The notes under the pieces are model-generated. The model was not told the origin of the DNA. It did no database searches and saw only the letters and a list, made by a program, of their open reading frames with translations. Shown here one piece after another: positions 23,991 to 32,122 of a DNA stretch of 64,000 bases. This DNA comes from Micromonospora yasonensis (GTDB lineage Bacteria; Actinomycetota; Actinomycetes; Mycobacteriales; Micromonosporaceae), in NCBI RefSeq assembly GCF_026013475.1, contig NZ_JAPDPH010000005.1, forward strand, positions 1-64,000, read 5' to 3'. Every line of letters starts with the position of its first letter. Positions within the stretch are counted from its first letter, which is position 1. The position numbers and the translations under genes are program-made.

Positions 23991-26900
23991 TCACGGCGTG
24001 ACGCCGATGCCCTGGCCGGTGAACTCGACCCAGTTGAGGTTGCCGAAGCCGCTGGCCGGACCGCCGGGAACGGTGGTGAAGACCAGGTAGAGCTTGTGCG
24101 ACCCGCCCGGATCGGTGATCGGCACGGTGGTGCTGGTGAAGGCGTTGTTGCCGCTGGTCGCGTTGACCGTGGCGGAGGTCAGCAGCGGTCCGGTGGGGGA
24201 GTCCAGCCGGAACTGGACGCCGAACCGCGGCTGTCCGGCGGTGGCGGCGCTGCCCCCGGAGGTACGCAGCGTCACCGACTGCATGTTCTTGAGGTTCACC
24301 GTGTTGTTGATGGCGATCCAGTCACCGGGGTCGAGCCCGCCGCGCTGCTGCCCGCCGCCGGTGTCCGCGCTGGTGCCGACCGTGGTGCCCGACTCGTCGG
24401 TGGCGAACTCGACCTCCTGGCGCTTGGCCTGGATGATCTGCTGGCCCACCGTGGTCAGCGCCGGCTGTCCGTTGGCTCCCTTGTCGGTGTACGACGCGCT
24501 GACCACGCCGTAGATGTAGCCGCCGTGGGAGGCGTCGTCGGCGTCCGTGGGCAGTACGCCCGAGCAGCCGAACTGGTTGGTCTCGCCGTGCCCGTGGCTG
24601 TCGTGGCCGAGGACGAAGGTGACCTCGACCTTGCTGCAGTCGATCGGGCCGTCCTCCGGGTCGGTCACGGTGACCGACCAGGGGATGTCGTCGCCCCAGC
24701 TGAAGAAGCCGCCCTCGAGCGGGGTGTTGACGGTGACGGTCGGCGCGGTGTTGCCGACGGTGATGATGGTGTTCGCCGACGCGGTCTTGCCGCTGGAGTC
24801 GGTCACCGTCAGCCGGGCGGTGTAGACGCCGTTGGTGGTGTAGGTGAACGACGGGTTCGGGTCGATCGAGTCGGTGGTGCCGTTGCCGTCGAAGTCCCAG
24901 GCGAACCTGATCGAGTCGCCCGGGTCCGGGTCCTTCGAGCCCTCGCTGGAGAAGGCGACGGTCAGCGGCGCCCGCCCGTTGGTCGGCGTCGCGTTCAGCA
25001 CGGCGGTCGGCGCCCGCAGGCCCTTGACGTAGCTGAACTTGAGCATCGCCGCGTCCGGGTTGATGTTGAAGAACCCGTCGCCGTACGTCAGCAGGTAGAA
25101 GTTGCCGTCCTTGCCCCAGCGCATGTCCATCGGGTTGTCGCAGAGGAACGGCTTGGCCGGGGTGGTGGGCGCCTGCCCGCAGTTCAACACATTGTTGATC
25201 TTCAGGATGTCGCCGTTGTCGTCCAGCCGGATCTCCTTGAGGGTGTCCCGGGTGAACTCACCGAAGAAGATGGCGCCGTCGTAGTACGCGGGGAACTTCG
25301 TCTCCGACTTCAGGTCCGGGTCGTAGTCGTACTTCGCCGCGCCGTGCGGGCCGACCCCACCGGTCCCCAGCTCGGGGAAGAGCACCGGGCAGGTCTTGGT
25401 GGGCGTCGACAGGTAGGACTCCGGGCACGGGGTCGGCGCCTGGAACGAGTACCACAGCTCGGACTTCTCCACCGGCAGCAGGTCGGTCAGGCCGGTGTTG
25501 TGCCGCGAGGTGTTCTTCGGCGCGGCGCAGTCGAACGGCGCGACCGGCGAGATGGGGTTGGTGGTCCAGTTCATCTCGATGTACGGCAGGTTCGGCTGCA
25601 CGCACATCGGCCAGCCGTAGTTCGCCGGCTTGTCGACGACCATCATCCGGCCGGTGCCGGCCGGTCCCCGCCCGACCTGCGCCACCGACGAGTCCGGGGA
25701 GTAGTCGGTGATGTAGGCGACGTCGTTCTTGTCGAGGGTGATCCGGAACGGGTTCCGGAAGCCCATCGCGTAGACCTCCGGCCGGGTCTTCTCCGTCCCC
25801 GGCGGGTAGAGGTTGCCCGCCGGGACGGTGTAGGACCCGTCCGCGCCGACCGTGATCCGCAGGATCTTGCCGCGCAGGTCGTTGGTGTTGGCCGAGCTGC
25901 GCCGGGCGTCGACGAACGGGGCCTGGTAGACGCCGGTCGCGCTGACCGAGTCGTTGTGCGGCGAGAAGCCGCCGGAACCGCCGCCGCCGGCCGGGGTGTC
26001 GTCCCCGGTGACCAGCCACAGGTTGTTCTTCGAGTCGAACGCGATGTCACCGGCCACGTGGCAGCAGGCGCCCCGGTCGACCGGCACCTGGAGGATCTTC
26101 TGCTCGGTGCTCAGGTCCAGCGAGGGCGTCTCGCCGTCGACGAACTTGAACCGGGAGAGCTGGAAGTAGCCCTTCCACACGTCCCAGGCGTGCGGGTCGG
26201 TACTGGTGGTCGGCGCGCTGCCGGCGGGCGTGTTCAGCGGGGGCGCGTAGTAGAGGTAGACCCACTTGTTGGTGGCGAAGTCGTTGTCGATCGCCGGGCC
26301 GTACATCCCGTCCTCGCTGTGGGTGTAGACCGGGATCTGGGCGAGGACGGTGGTCTCGTTCGTCTCCGGGTTGTGCAGCCGTACGCCGCCGCGCCGGTCG
26401 GTCTGGATCACCCGGCCGTCGGGGAGCACGTCGAAGCCGATCGGCTCGTTGACGTTGGGCTGCGCGCCGACGACCGTCATCTGGTAGTTGGCCAGCACGG
26501 TCGCGCCGCAGTCGCCGTCGGTCACCCCGGCCGCCCACTGGATCGCGCCGCCCAGGTGAGCCCGCAGGTCCACCGTGTCGTAGCTCTCCGGGGTGGCGCC
26601 GAGTCCGGTGTAGAACGACCGCCCGCCCTGGTAGTCCTTGCACCAGGTGATCGGGTGGTCGAAGCCCATGGTGCCGCCGGTGTACGTCTTCTCGTCCACG
26701 GTGGCCAGCACGTGCGAGACGCCCCGGACGTTGGCCGCGAAGTTGTACCACCGGTCGGTGGTGCTCCACCGCTGCGGCAGCGTCTTCGAGGCCGGGTGGA
26801 CCCGGTCGGCGACCGTGACGGTGGCCTTGCTGACCGCGGACGGCGCGCCGGTGGCGCGGGTGCCGAGCAGGTTGGTGAGGAAGGACCAGTCCGGTTCGGC

Positions 26901-27326
26901 CTCGATGGCGGAGTTGACGCCGACGAAGCCGCCGCCGTCGCGGTAGTACTGCTCGAAGGCCGCCTGCTGGGCGTCGTCGAGCACGTCGCCGGCGGTGTTG
27001 AGGAACACCACGGCGCGGAACTGCTTCAGGTGGGGTTCGTCGAACTTGCGGGGGTCGTTCGTCACCTCGACGGTGAAGCGCCGCTCCTGCCCGAGTTGCT
27101 GGAGGGCCTGTACGCCGGCCGCGGTCGCGGCGTTGTTGCCGCTGGCCGACCGGGTGAAGACGAGCACCTTGTACTGGATGCCGTTGCTGTTCGGTGCTGG
27201 GGTGGTGAGCACCGGCGCGGCCTGCGCCGGGGTCGGAGTCTGCTCGGCCGTCGCGACGAGCGTCGCGCCCACGAGGGCGAGCAGGCTGAGATGGATGGCG
27301 GCCCTGCGGCCGAACGGTCTGCGCAA
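23991..27326 (-). CDS. Secreted ThuA-sorbosone dehydrogenase-PKD-CBM multidomain protein
   Basis: The 1111-residue protein has a signal (RRAAIHLSLLALVGATLVATAEQTPTPAQAAP) and four domains. The first is ThuA-like (about 50-270, YKVLVFTRSASGNNA to GGAIQWAAG). The second is a glucose/sorbosone dehydrogenase-type beta-propeller (about 275-690, GFDVLPDGRVIQTDRRGGV). The third is PKD (about 700-790, GDSIRFAWDFDGNGTTDSIDPNPSFTYTTNG). The fourth is a C-terminal carbohydrate-binding, CBM6-like domain (about 930-1110, QEVEFATDESGTT, ending GNLNWVEFTG). It is likely to bind and oxidise an extracellular sugar polymer or its product. The TTG at 27326, behind GAGCGAGG, gives the proper signal; an ATG farther up at 27512 overlaps the operator. 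The CTTTTG operator lies upstream. Confidence 0.88.
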   Translation of the reverse strand: MRRPFGRRAAIHLSLLALVGATLVATAEQTPTPAQAAPVLTTPAPNSNGIQYKVLVFTRSASGNNAATAAGVQALQQLGQERRFTVEVTNDPRKFDEPHLKQFRAVVFLNTAGDVLDDAQQAAFEQYYRDGGGFVGVNSAIEAEPDWSFLTNLLGTRATGAPSAVSKATVTVADRVHPASKTLPQRWSTTDRWYNFAANVRGVSHVLATVDEKTYTGGTMGFDHPITWCKDYQGGRSFYTGLGATPESYDTVDLRAHLGGAIQWAAGVTDGDCGATVLANYQMTVVGAQPNVNEPIGFDVLPDGRVIQTDRRGGVRLHNPETNETTVLAQIPVYTHSEDGMYGPAIDNDFATNKWVYLYYAPPLNTPAGSAPTTSTDPHAWDVWKGYFQLSRFKFVDGETPSLDLSTEQKILQVPVDRGACCHVAGDIAFDSKNNLWLVTGDDTPAGGGGSGGFSPHNDSVSATGVYQAPFVDARRSSANTNDLRGKILRITVGADGSYTVPAGNLYPPGTEKTRPEVYAMGFRNPFRITLDKNDVAYITDYSPDSSVAQVGRGPAGTGRMMVVDKPANYGWPMCVQPNLPYIEMNWTTNPISPVAPFDCAAPKNTSRHNTGLTDLLPVEKSELWYSFQAPTPCPESYLSTPTKTCPVLFPELGTGGVGPHGAAKYDYDPDLKSETKFPAYYDGAIFFGEFTRDTLKEIRLDDNGDILKINNVLNCGQAPTTPAKPFLCDNPMDMRWGKDGNFYLLTYGDGFFNINPDAAMLKFSYVKGLRAPTAVLNATPTNGRAPLTVAFSSEGSKDPDPGDSIRFAWDFDGNGTTDSIDPNPSFTYTTNGVYTARLTVTDSSGKTASANTIITVGNTAPTVTVNTPLEGGFFSWGDDIPWSVTVTDPEDGPIDCSKVEVTFVLGHDSHGHGETNQFGCSGVLPTDADDASHGGYIYGVVSASYTDKGANGQPALTTVGQQIIQAKRQEVEFATDESGTTVGTSADTGGGQQRGGLDPGDWIAINNTVNLKNMQSVTLRTSGGSAATAGQPRFGVQFRLDSPTGPLLTSATVNATSGNNAFTSTTVPITDPGGSHKLYLVFTTVPGGPASGFGNLNWVEFTGQGIGVTP

Positions 27327-27492
27327 TCGAACCTCGCTCTGGTCGGGCGGGTCCGCCTCAGCGCCGGGACGAGGCTGAGGAGGTCGCTGGAAGAGGTGAC
27401 GAGAGCCTGGCCAGGTTCTACGCGAGACGATATTTGCGTACGCGAGCAAAGAGAAGAGGGCGGAGCCAAAAGTTTTCGCCGAACCGCCACGA

Positions 27493-27515
27493 CTTTTGTT
27501 CAAGATGAGCAAAAG
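27493..27515. promoter_or_regulatory. CTTTTG-N11-CAAAAG operator, second copy
   Basis: CTTTTG (27493-27498) and CAAAAG (27510-27515) are an inverted repeat with an 11-base spacer; the symmetric ACTTTTG/CAAAAGT arms extend it by a base each side. Another half-site CAAAAGTTTT occurs at 27467-27476. The element resembles that at 5437-5458 and is upstream of the ThuA/dehydrogenase gene. Confidence 0.6.
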
Positions 27516-27550
27516 TGGGAGCGGATCGGTGCTGTTCGGACAGACGGCAA

Positions 27551-27580
27551 CGGGCCGGTCGCCCGTTGGCGACCGGCCCG
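27551..27580 (-). terminator. Terminator-like hairpin after the YtxH-like gene
   Basis: CGGGCCGGTCGCC (27551-27563) pairs perfectly with GGCGACCGGCCCG (27568-27580) around CGTT. It is 13 bases downstream of the stop of the gene at 27594-27986. Confidence 0.7.
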
Positions 27581-27593
27581 CTGCTTGGATGCG

Positions 27594-27986
27594 TCAGAGG
27601 TTGCTGCCGCTGGTGCCCGTGCCGGACGACTTGGTGCTCGTGCTGGTGGTCGTCGAGCCGGTCGCGCTGGTCGAACCCGTGCCGGACTTGGCGCCGACGG
27701 TCGCCGGCGTGCCGGCGAACGGCTTGTCCGCCGCGGTCAGCCCCTGCTTGCTGCCGTTGCCGCTGCCCAGTTTCTCGCCGAGCTTGGTCTGCCCCAGCCG
27801 GTCCTTGCCCTCGGCGTAGAGCCGGGTCGCCTGGGCCTGCGCGACGCCCGCAGCCTCCTGGACGGTCGGATGGTCGAGCACCTTGCGGCCTCGGACCACC
27901 AGTTCCTCGTACTTCTCCCGGCCGGCACGGGCGCCCAGGACGAATCCCGCAGCCAGCCCGCCAAGAAACATGATCTTTCCGCGCAT
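27594..27986 (-). CDS. Small YtxH-like membrane-associated protein
   Basis: The 130-residue protein begins MRGKIMFLGGLAAGFVLGARAGREKYEEL, a single hydrophobic segment followed by a basic turn. This is the arrangement of YtxH-like proteins common in Micromonosporaceae. The middle is helical (VQEAAGVAQAQATRLYAEGKDRLG) and the last 50 residues are Ser/Thr/Gly-rich and probably disordered. The ATG at 27986 follows GGAAGGAG; longer frames upstream lack a ribosome binding site. Function is unknown, perhaps in the cell envelope or stress. It is transcribed away from tRNA-Asn. Confidence 0.75.
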   Translation of the reverse strand: MRGKIMFLGGLAAGFVLGARAGREKYEELVVRGRKVLDHPTVQEAAGVAQAQATRLYAEGKDRLGQTKLGEKLGSGNGSKQGLTAADKPFAGTPATVGAKSGTGSTSATGSTTTSTSTKSSGTGTSGSNL

Positions 27987-28273
27987 GGCGGCTCCTTCCG
28001 TACCTGACGCGCCGCCGTCCCCACCGGGGCCTTCCCCGGCGGGAGCGACCATCTCGCGCCTGCGTCCTCTGTCGGCGGCTAACTACCCATCCTGCTCTCC
28101 GCTCATACCTCCGTGTGCCGAGATGGCGATTTGTCCGTATTGTCGGCGGGTCGGGTTTCCTGGGGCGTCGTCCCGGTTGATCGGGTAACCCCCTGGCGCA
28201 CCACCCCCGGATGTCCTGTACTCTTGTCCCCGTCGCACGGCGCGGAGAGATCCGGCAGCCGGGCGATGCACGA

Positions 28274-28346
28274 TCCCCTGTAGCTCAATTGGCAGAGCAG
28301 CCGGCTGTTAACCGGCAGGTTATTGGTTCGAGTCCAATCGGGGGAG
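28274..28346 (+). tRNA. tRNA-Asn (GTT)
   Basis: The 73 bases fold as a full cloverleaf. The acceptor pairs TCCCCTG (28274-28280) with CGGGGGA (28339-28345), the D arm has AGCTCAATTGGCAGAGC, the anticodon loop reads CTGTTAA with anticodon GTT, and the T arm contains GGTTCGAGTCC. The discriminator is G. No CCA is encoded. Confidence 0.95.
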
Positions 28347-28528
28347 CTTCGCTCCACACGACGCCCGTCGGCCTGGCCGGCGGGCGTTTCTCGTCGCCCC
28401 GCCGGGCCGCCACTGCCCGGGTTGCCGCGCGACTGGTGGTTTCCGCCCACGTGCTCCTTTCGCCCGGCAGGATGGGCGATGTCGACTTGGCCCCTGCTGC
28501 GTCGATTGGTGCGGCGATCCGAGGACGG

Positions 28529-30673
28529 GTGGAGATGGCCGGAGGACGAGGCCGCTGGACGGCCACCCTGATCGCGGCGGTGGTCGTGCTCGGCTGGCTG
28601 GTCGTCGGCGGGGTCGCCGGGCCGTACTCCGGGAAGCTCGGCGAGGTCGCCACCAACGACAACGCCTCCTTCCTGCCGGCGAACGCCGAGGCGACCCGGG
28701 CCCAGGACCTCGCCGCCGGCTTCGTGGCGAAGCAGACCACCCCGGCCCTCGTCGCCTACGAGCGCACCTCGGGCATCACCCCTGCCGACCAGCAGCGCGT
28801 CCAGGCCGACGCCACCCGCTTCGCCCAGGTCCCGGGCGTGGTCGGCCCGCTGCCGCCGCCGATCGTCAGCCAGGATCGCCAAGCCGTGCAGGTGATCGTC
28901 CCGATCGACAGCTCCGAGGGCGAGCAGATCCGTACGGTCGTGGACAAGCTGCGGGAGATCGCCGGCCCGAACCGCGACGGGCTCACGGTCGACGTGGCCG
29001 GGCCGGCGGGACTGCTCGCCGACCTGATCCAGGTCTTCGCCGCCATCGACGGGCCGCTGCTGTTGGTCACCCTGGTCGTGGTGCTGATCATCCTGCTGAT
29101 CGTCTACCGCAGCCCGGTGCTCTGGATCTTCCCGCTGCTCGCCGCCGGCATGTCGTACGGGCTGGCCTCGGTCTTCGTCTACCACCTCGCCAAGAACGAC
29201 CTCGTCAAGCTCAACGGGCAGGCACAGGGCATCCTCACCGTGCTGGTGTTCGGCGCCGGCACCGACTACGCGCTGCTGCTCATCGCCCGTTACCGCGAGG
29301 AACTGCACCGGCACGAGCGGCCGTGGGACGCGCTGCGGACCGCCTGGAAGGCTGCCGCCCCGGCCATCTTCGCCTCCGGCGCCACGGTCATCGTCAGCCT
29401 GCTCTGCCTGCTGCTGTCCAGCCTCAACTCCAACCGGGCGCTCGGCCCGGTCGCCGCCGTCGGCATCGCCGCCACCCTGCTGGTGATGCTCACCTTCCTA
29501 CCCGCCCTGCTGCTGCTCGGCGGGCGCTGGGCGTTCTGGCCGCGCCGGCCCCGCTTCGACCACGCCGACCCGCAGGCCGAACACGGCATCTGGGGGCGGA
29601 TCGCCGGCTTCGTGGCCCGGCGGGCCCGGACCGTCTGGCTGGTCACCGCGGTCGTCCTGGCCGTGCTCGCGGTCGGGGTCACCCAACTCGGCGTCACCAC
29701 CCTCGGCCAGTCCGACCTGTTCACCAACCGCACCGAGTCGGTGGCCGGTCAGGAGGTGATCGCCCGGCACTACCCGGCCGGCACCGGCAGCCCGGCCACC
29801 ATCTTCACCAACCAGGCCACCGCCCAGCAGGTCGCCCAGGTGGCCCAGGGCGTACGCGGGGTGTCCTCGGTCCGCCCGCTCACCGAGCCGGGCCAGGCTG
29901 GGCCGCCCGCCCCGAACGTACCGCCCAAGGTCGTCGACGGGCGGGTGCAACTGCTGGCCACCCTGACCGATCCGCCCGACAGCAACGCCGCCGACCGCAC
30001 CATCCGCGCCCTGCGCGCGGCGGTGCACAAGGTGTCCGGCTCCGACAGCGTGGTCGGCGGCTTCACCGCCATCAACGTGGACACCGCCGCCGCCTCCGCC
30101 CGGGACCGCAACGTCATCATCCCGGTGGTGCTGCTGGTCATCGCGGTCATCCTGGCCCTGCTGCTGCGCGCCCTGGTCGCCCCGGTCCTGCTGATCGCCA
30201 CCGTGGTGCTGTCGTTCCTGGCCACGCTCGGCCTCTGCGCGCTGATCTTCAGGTACGCCCTCGACTTCCCCGGCGTCGACCAGGCGTTCCCGCTCTTCGC
30301 GTTCGTCTTCCTGGTCGCCCTCGGCATCGACTACAACATCTTCCTGATGAGCCGGGTCCGCGAGGAGTCCGTCCGGCGGGGCACCCGGGCCGGCGTACTC
30401 GCCGGGCTCGCCGTCACCGGCGGCGTGATCACCTCCGCCGGCATCGTGCTCGCCGCGACGTTCTCCGCGCTCGCCGTCCTGCCGCTGGTGGTGCTCGTCG
30501 AACTGGGCGTGGCCGTCGCCGCCGGGGTGCTGCTCGACACCGTCGTCGTCCGCTCGCTGCTGGTGCCCGCCCTCTCGTACGACCTCGGACCCAGGATCTG
30601 GTGGCCCGGCCGGCTGTCCCGGTCCCCGCGCGGCGGCGACCGGACCGGCGCGGAGGTGGAGCATGCCCGCTGA
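28529..30673 (+). CDS. MmpL/RND-type transporter
   Basis: The 714-residue membrane protein has the two-fold architecture of MmpL exporters. An N-terminal hydrophobic helix (WTATLIAAVVVLGWLVVGGVAG) is followed by an extracellular loop and then five helices (LVTLVVVLIILLIVYRSPVLWIFPLLAAG onward, with the transmembrane VFGAGTDYALLLIARYREEL); the pattern repeats after residue 370, with FLVALGIDYNIFLMSRVREE. The Asp-Tyr pairs GTDYALL and GIDYNIF are the proton-relay signatures. It exports lipids or small hydrophobic compounds by proton motive force. GTG at 28529 is chosen; ATG at 28472 or 28535 are possible. It overlaps the next gene. Confidence 0.9.
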   Translation: MEMAGGRGRWTATLIAAVVVLGWLVVGGVAGPYSGKLGEVATNDNASFLPANAEATRAQDLAAGFVAKQTTPALVAYERTSGITPADQQRVQADATRFAQVPGVVGPLPPPIVSQDRQAVQVIVPIDSSEGEQIRTVVDKLREIAGPNRDGLTVDVAGPAGLLADLIQVFAAIDGPLLLVTLVVVLIILLIVYRSPVLWIFPLLAAGMSYGLASVFVYHLAKNDLVKLNGQAQGILTVLVFGAGTDYALLLIARYREELHRHERPWDALRTAWKAAAPAIFASGATVIVSLLCLLLSSLNSNRALGPVAAVGIAATLLVMLTFLPALLLLGGRWAFWPRRPRFDHADPQAEHGIWGRIAGFVARRARTVWLVTAVVLAVLAVGVTQLGVTTLGQSDLFTNRTESVAGQEVIARHYPAGTGSPATIFTNQATAQQVAQVAQGVRGVSSVRPLTEPGQAGPPAPNVPPKVVDGRVQLLATLTDPPDSNAADRTIRALRAAVHKVSGSDSVVGGFTAINVDTAAASARDRNVIIPVVLLVIAVILALLLRALVAPVLLIATVVLSFLATLGLCALIFRYALDFPGVDQAFPLFAFVFLVALGIDYNIFLMSRVREESVRRGTRAGVLAGLAVTGGVITSAGIVLAATFSALAVLPLVVLVELGVAVAAGVLLDTVVVRSLLVPALSYDLGPRIWWPGRLSRSPRGGDRTGAEVEHAR

Positions 30674-31907
30674 GACCGACGTGGTCATCGTCGGCGGCGG
30701 CCTCGCCGGCCTGGCCGCCGCTCGCCGGCTGCACCGTGCCGGCGTGCCGTGGCGGCTGCTCGAGGCGGCCGACCGGCTCGGCGGCCGGGTGGCCACCGAC
30801 GAGTTCGACGGCTACCTGCTGGACCGCGGCTTCCAGGTGCTCAACACCGCGTACCCCCGGCTGAGTGGCCTGCTCGACCTGGGCGCGCTCGACCTCGGCT
30901 GGTTCACCTCCGGCGTGCTGGTCCGCCGGGGCGACCGGCTCGAGCGGCTGGTGAACCCGCTGCGCGCCCCGGCCGGCGCGCCCGGCACCGTCACCGCCGG
31001 GATCGGCTCCGTCCTCGACCGGTTGCGCCTCGCCGCGCTGGCCGCCGGCTGCGCCAGCCTGCCGGTGGGCCGGCTGCTCAACGCGACCGAGACCACCAGC
31101 GAGGCGGCACTGCGCCGGGCCCGGCTCTCCAACGCGATCATCGAGGAACTGATTCGACCGTTCCTGTCCGGCGTACTCCTCGACCGGGAGTTGGCGACCT
31201 CCAGCCACGTCCTCGCGCTGTTCCTGCGCGCGTTCGCCCGCGGCCGGATCGGCCTGCCCGCCCGGGGGATGGCCGCGCTGCCGCAGGCCATCGCCGCCCC
31301 ACTGCCCGCCGAACTGATCCAGCCGCACACCCCGGTCACCGAGGTCGCGCCCGGCCGGGTCCGCACCCGCGACGGCGACCTCGCCTGCCGCGCCGTCGTG
31401 GTCGCCGTGGACCCGCCGGCCGCGACCACGCTGCTGCCCCGGCTGCCGAGGGTACGCATGCACAGCTGCACGACCTATTACCACAGCACCGACACCCCGC
31501 CCCTGGCCGAGCCGATCCTGCTGCTCGACGGGGACCGCCGGGAACTGGTCGCCAACACGGCGGTGCTGAGCAACGCGGCACCCACCTACGCGCCCGCCGG
31601 CAAGCACCTGGTGGCCACCTCCGTGGTCGGCCCGCAGGCCCCGCCCGAGCCGGTCGTCCGCCGGGAACTGGACCGGCTCTACGGTCGGTCCACCGCCGAC
31701 TGGACCCACCTCACCACCGTCTCGGTCCCGGAGGCGCTTCCCGCCGCGCCACCCCCACAGGGCCGGCTGCGCAAGCCGGTCGCCCTCGGCGACGGGCTCT
31801 TCGTCGCCGGCGACCACCGGGACAGCCCGTCGATCCAGGGGGCGCTCGCCTCCGGCTGGCGTACGGCCGGCGCGGTCCTGGCCGAGCTGCGCGCCGCTGA
31901 GCGGTGA
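30663..31907 (+). CDS. FAD-dependent amine-oxidase/phytoene-desaturase-like oxidoreductase
   Basis: The 414-residue flavoprotein starts with the dinucleotide-binding fold DVVIVGGGLAGLAAARRLHRAGVPWRLLEAADRLGGRVAT, including GxGxxG and the GGR motif of the amine oxidase/protoporphyrinogen oxidase group. The C-terminus has the FAD-closing motif GDGLFVAGDHRDSPSIQGALASGWRTA. It oxidises C-N or C-C single bonds; the substrate is not known. It overlaps the MmpL stop by 11 bases and is therefore translated with it, which suggests a modified lipid or terpenoid exported by that transporter, but this is inference. Confidence 0.9.
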   Translation: MPAETDVVIVGGGLAGLAAARRLHRAGVPWRLLEAADRLGGRVATDEFDGYLLDRGFQVLNTAYPRLSGLLDLGALDLGWFTSGVLVRRGDRLERLVNPLRAPAGAPGTVTAGIGSVLDRLRLAALAAGCASLPVGRLLNATETTSEAALRRARLSNAIIEELIRPFLSGVLLDRELATSSHVLALFLRAFARGRIGLPARGMAALPQAIAAPLPAELIQPHTPVTEVAPGRVRTRDGDLACRAVVVAVDPPAATTLLPRLPRVRMHSCTTYYHSTDTPPLAEPILLLDGDRRELVANTAVLSNAAPTYAPAGKHLVATSVVGPQAPPEPVVRRELDRLYGRSTADWTHLTTVSVPEALPAAPPPQGRLRKPVALGDGLFVAGDHRDSPSIQGALASGWRTAGAVLAELRAAER

Positions 31908-32045
31908 CCCGGCGACCGTGGTACCAGCCGTCCTACTGCACGTTGTTATCCTCGCGTTGCCCACCGTGTCGGTCTGATCATCACGCGCGGCCCGTTAGGT
32001 GGTGGCCGGTGATCCGTTGGGCGGGTTACGATCCGGCGCGGTAGC

Positions 32046-32122
32046 GGGGCGGTAGCTCAGCAGGTTAGAGCAGGGGACTCATAATCCCTCGGTCGCGGGT
32101 TCGAGTCCCGCCCGCCCCACCA
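32046..32122 (+). tRNA. tRNA-Met (CAT), with encoded CCA; integration site
   Basis: The acceptor pairs GGGGCGG (32046-32052) with CCGCCCC (32112-32118), followed by A and CCA to 32122. The anticodon loop reads CTCATAA with anticodon CAT, and the T arm has GGTTCGAGTCC. It could be Met or a lysidine-modified Ile tRNA; Met is more likely from the anticodon alone. The 3' 46 bases are repeated at 51024-51069, and the integrase lies immediately downstream, so it is the attachment site of the element. Confidence 0.9.
32077..32122 (+). repeat. attL, 46-bp direct repeat in tRNA-Met
   Basis: This stretch is identical to 51024-51069. It includes the anticodon loop, T arm and acceptor 3' end with CCA, so integration leaves a complete tRNA gene here. 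Confidence 0.93.

Noticed and set aside
23895-28007. Plus-strand ORF of 1370 codons over the ThuA protein
   Set aside because: It is antisense to well-supported secreted proteins and has no domain or ribosome binding site; it is a shadow frame.
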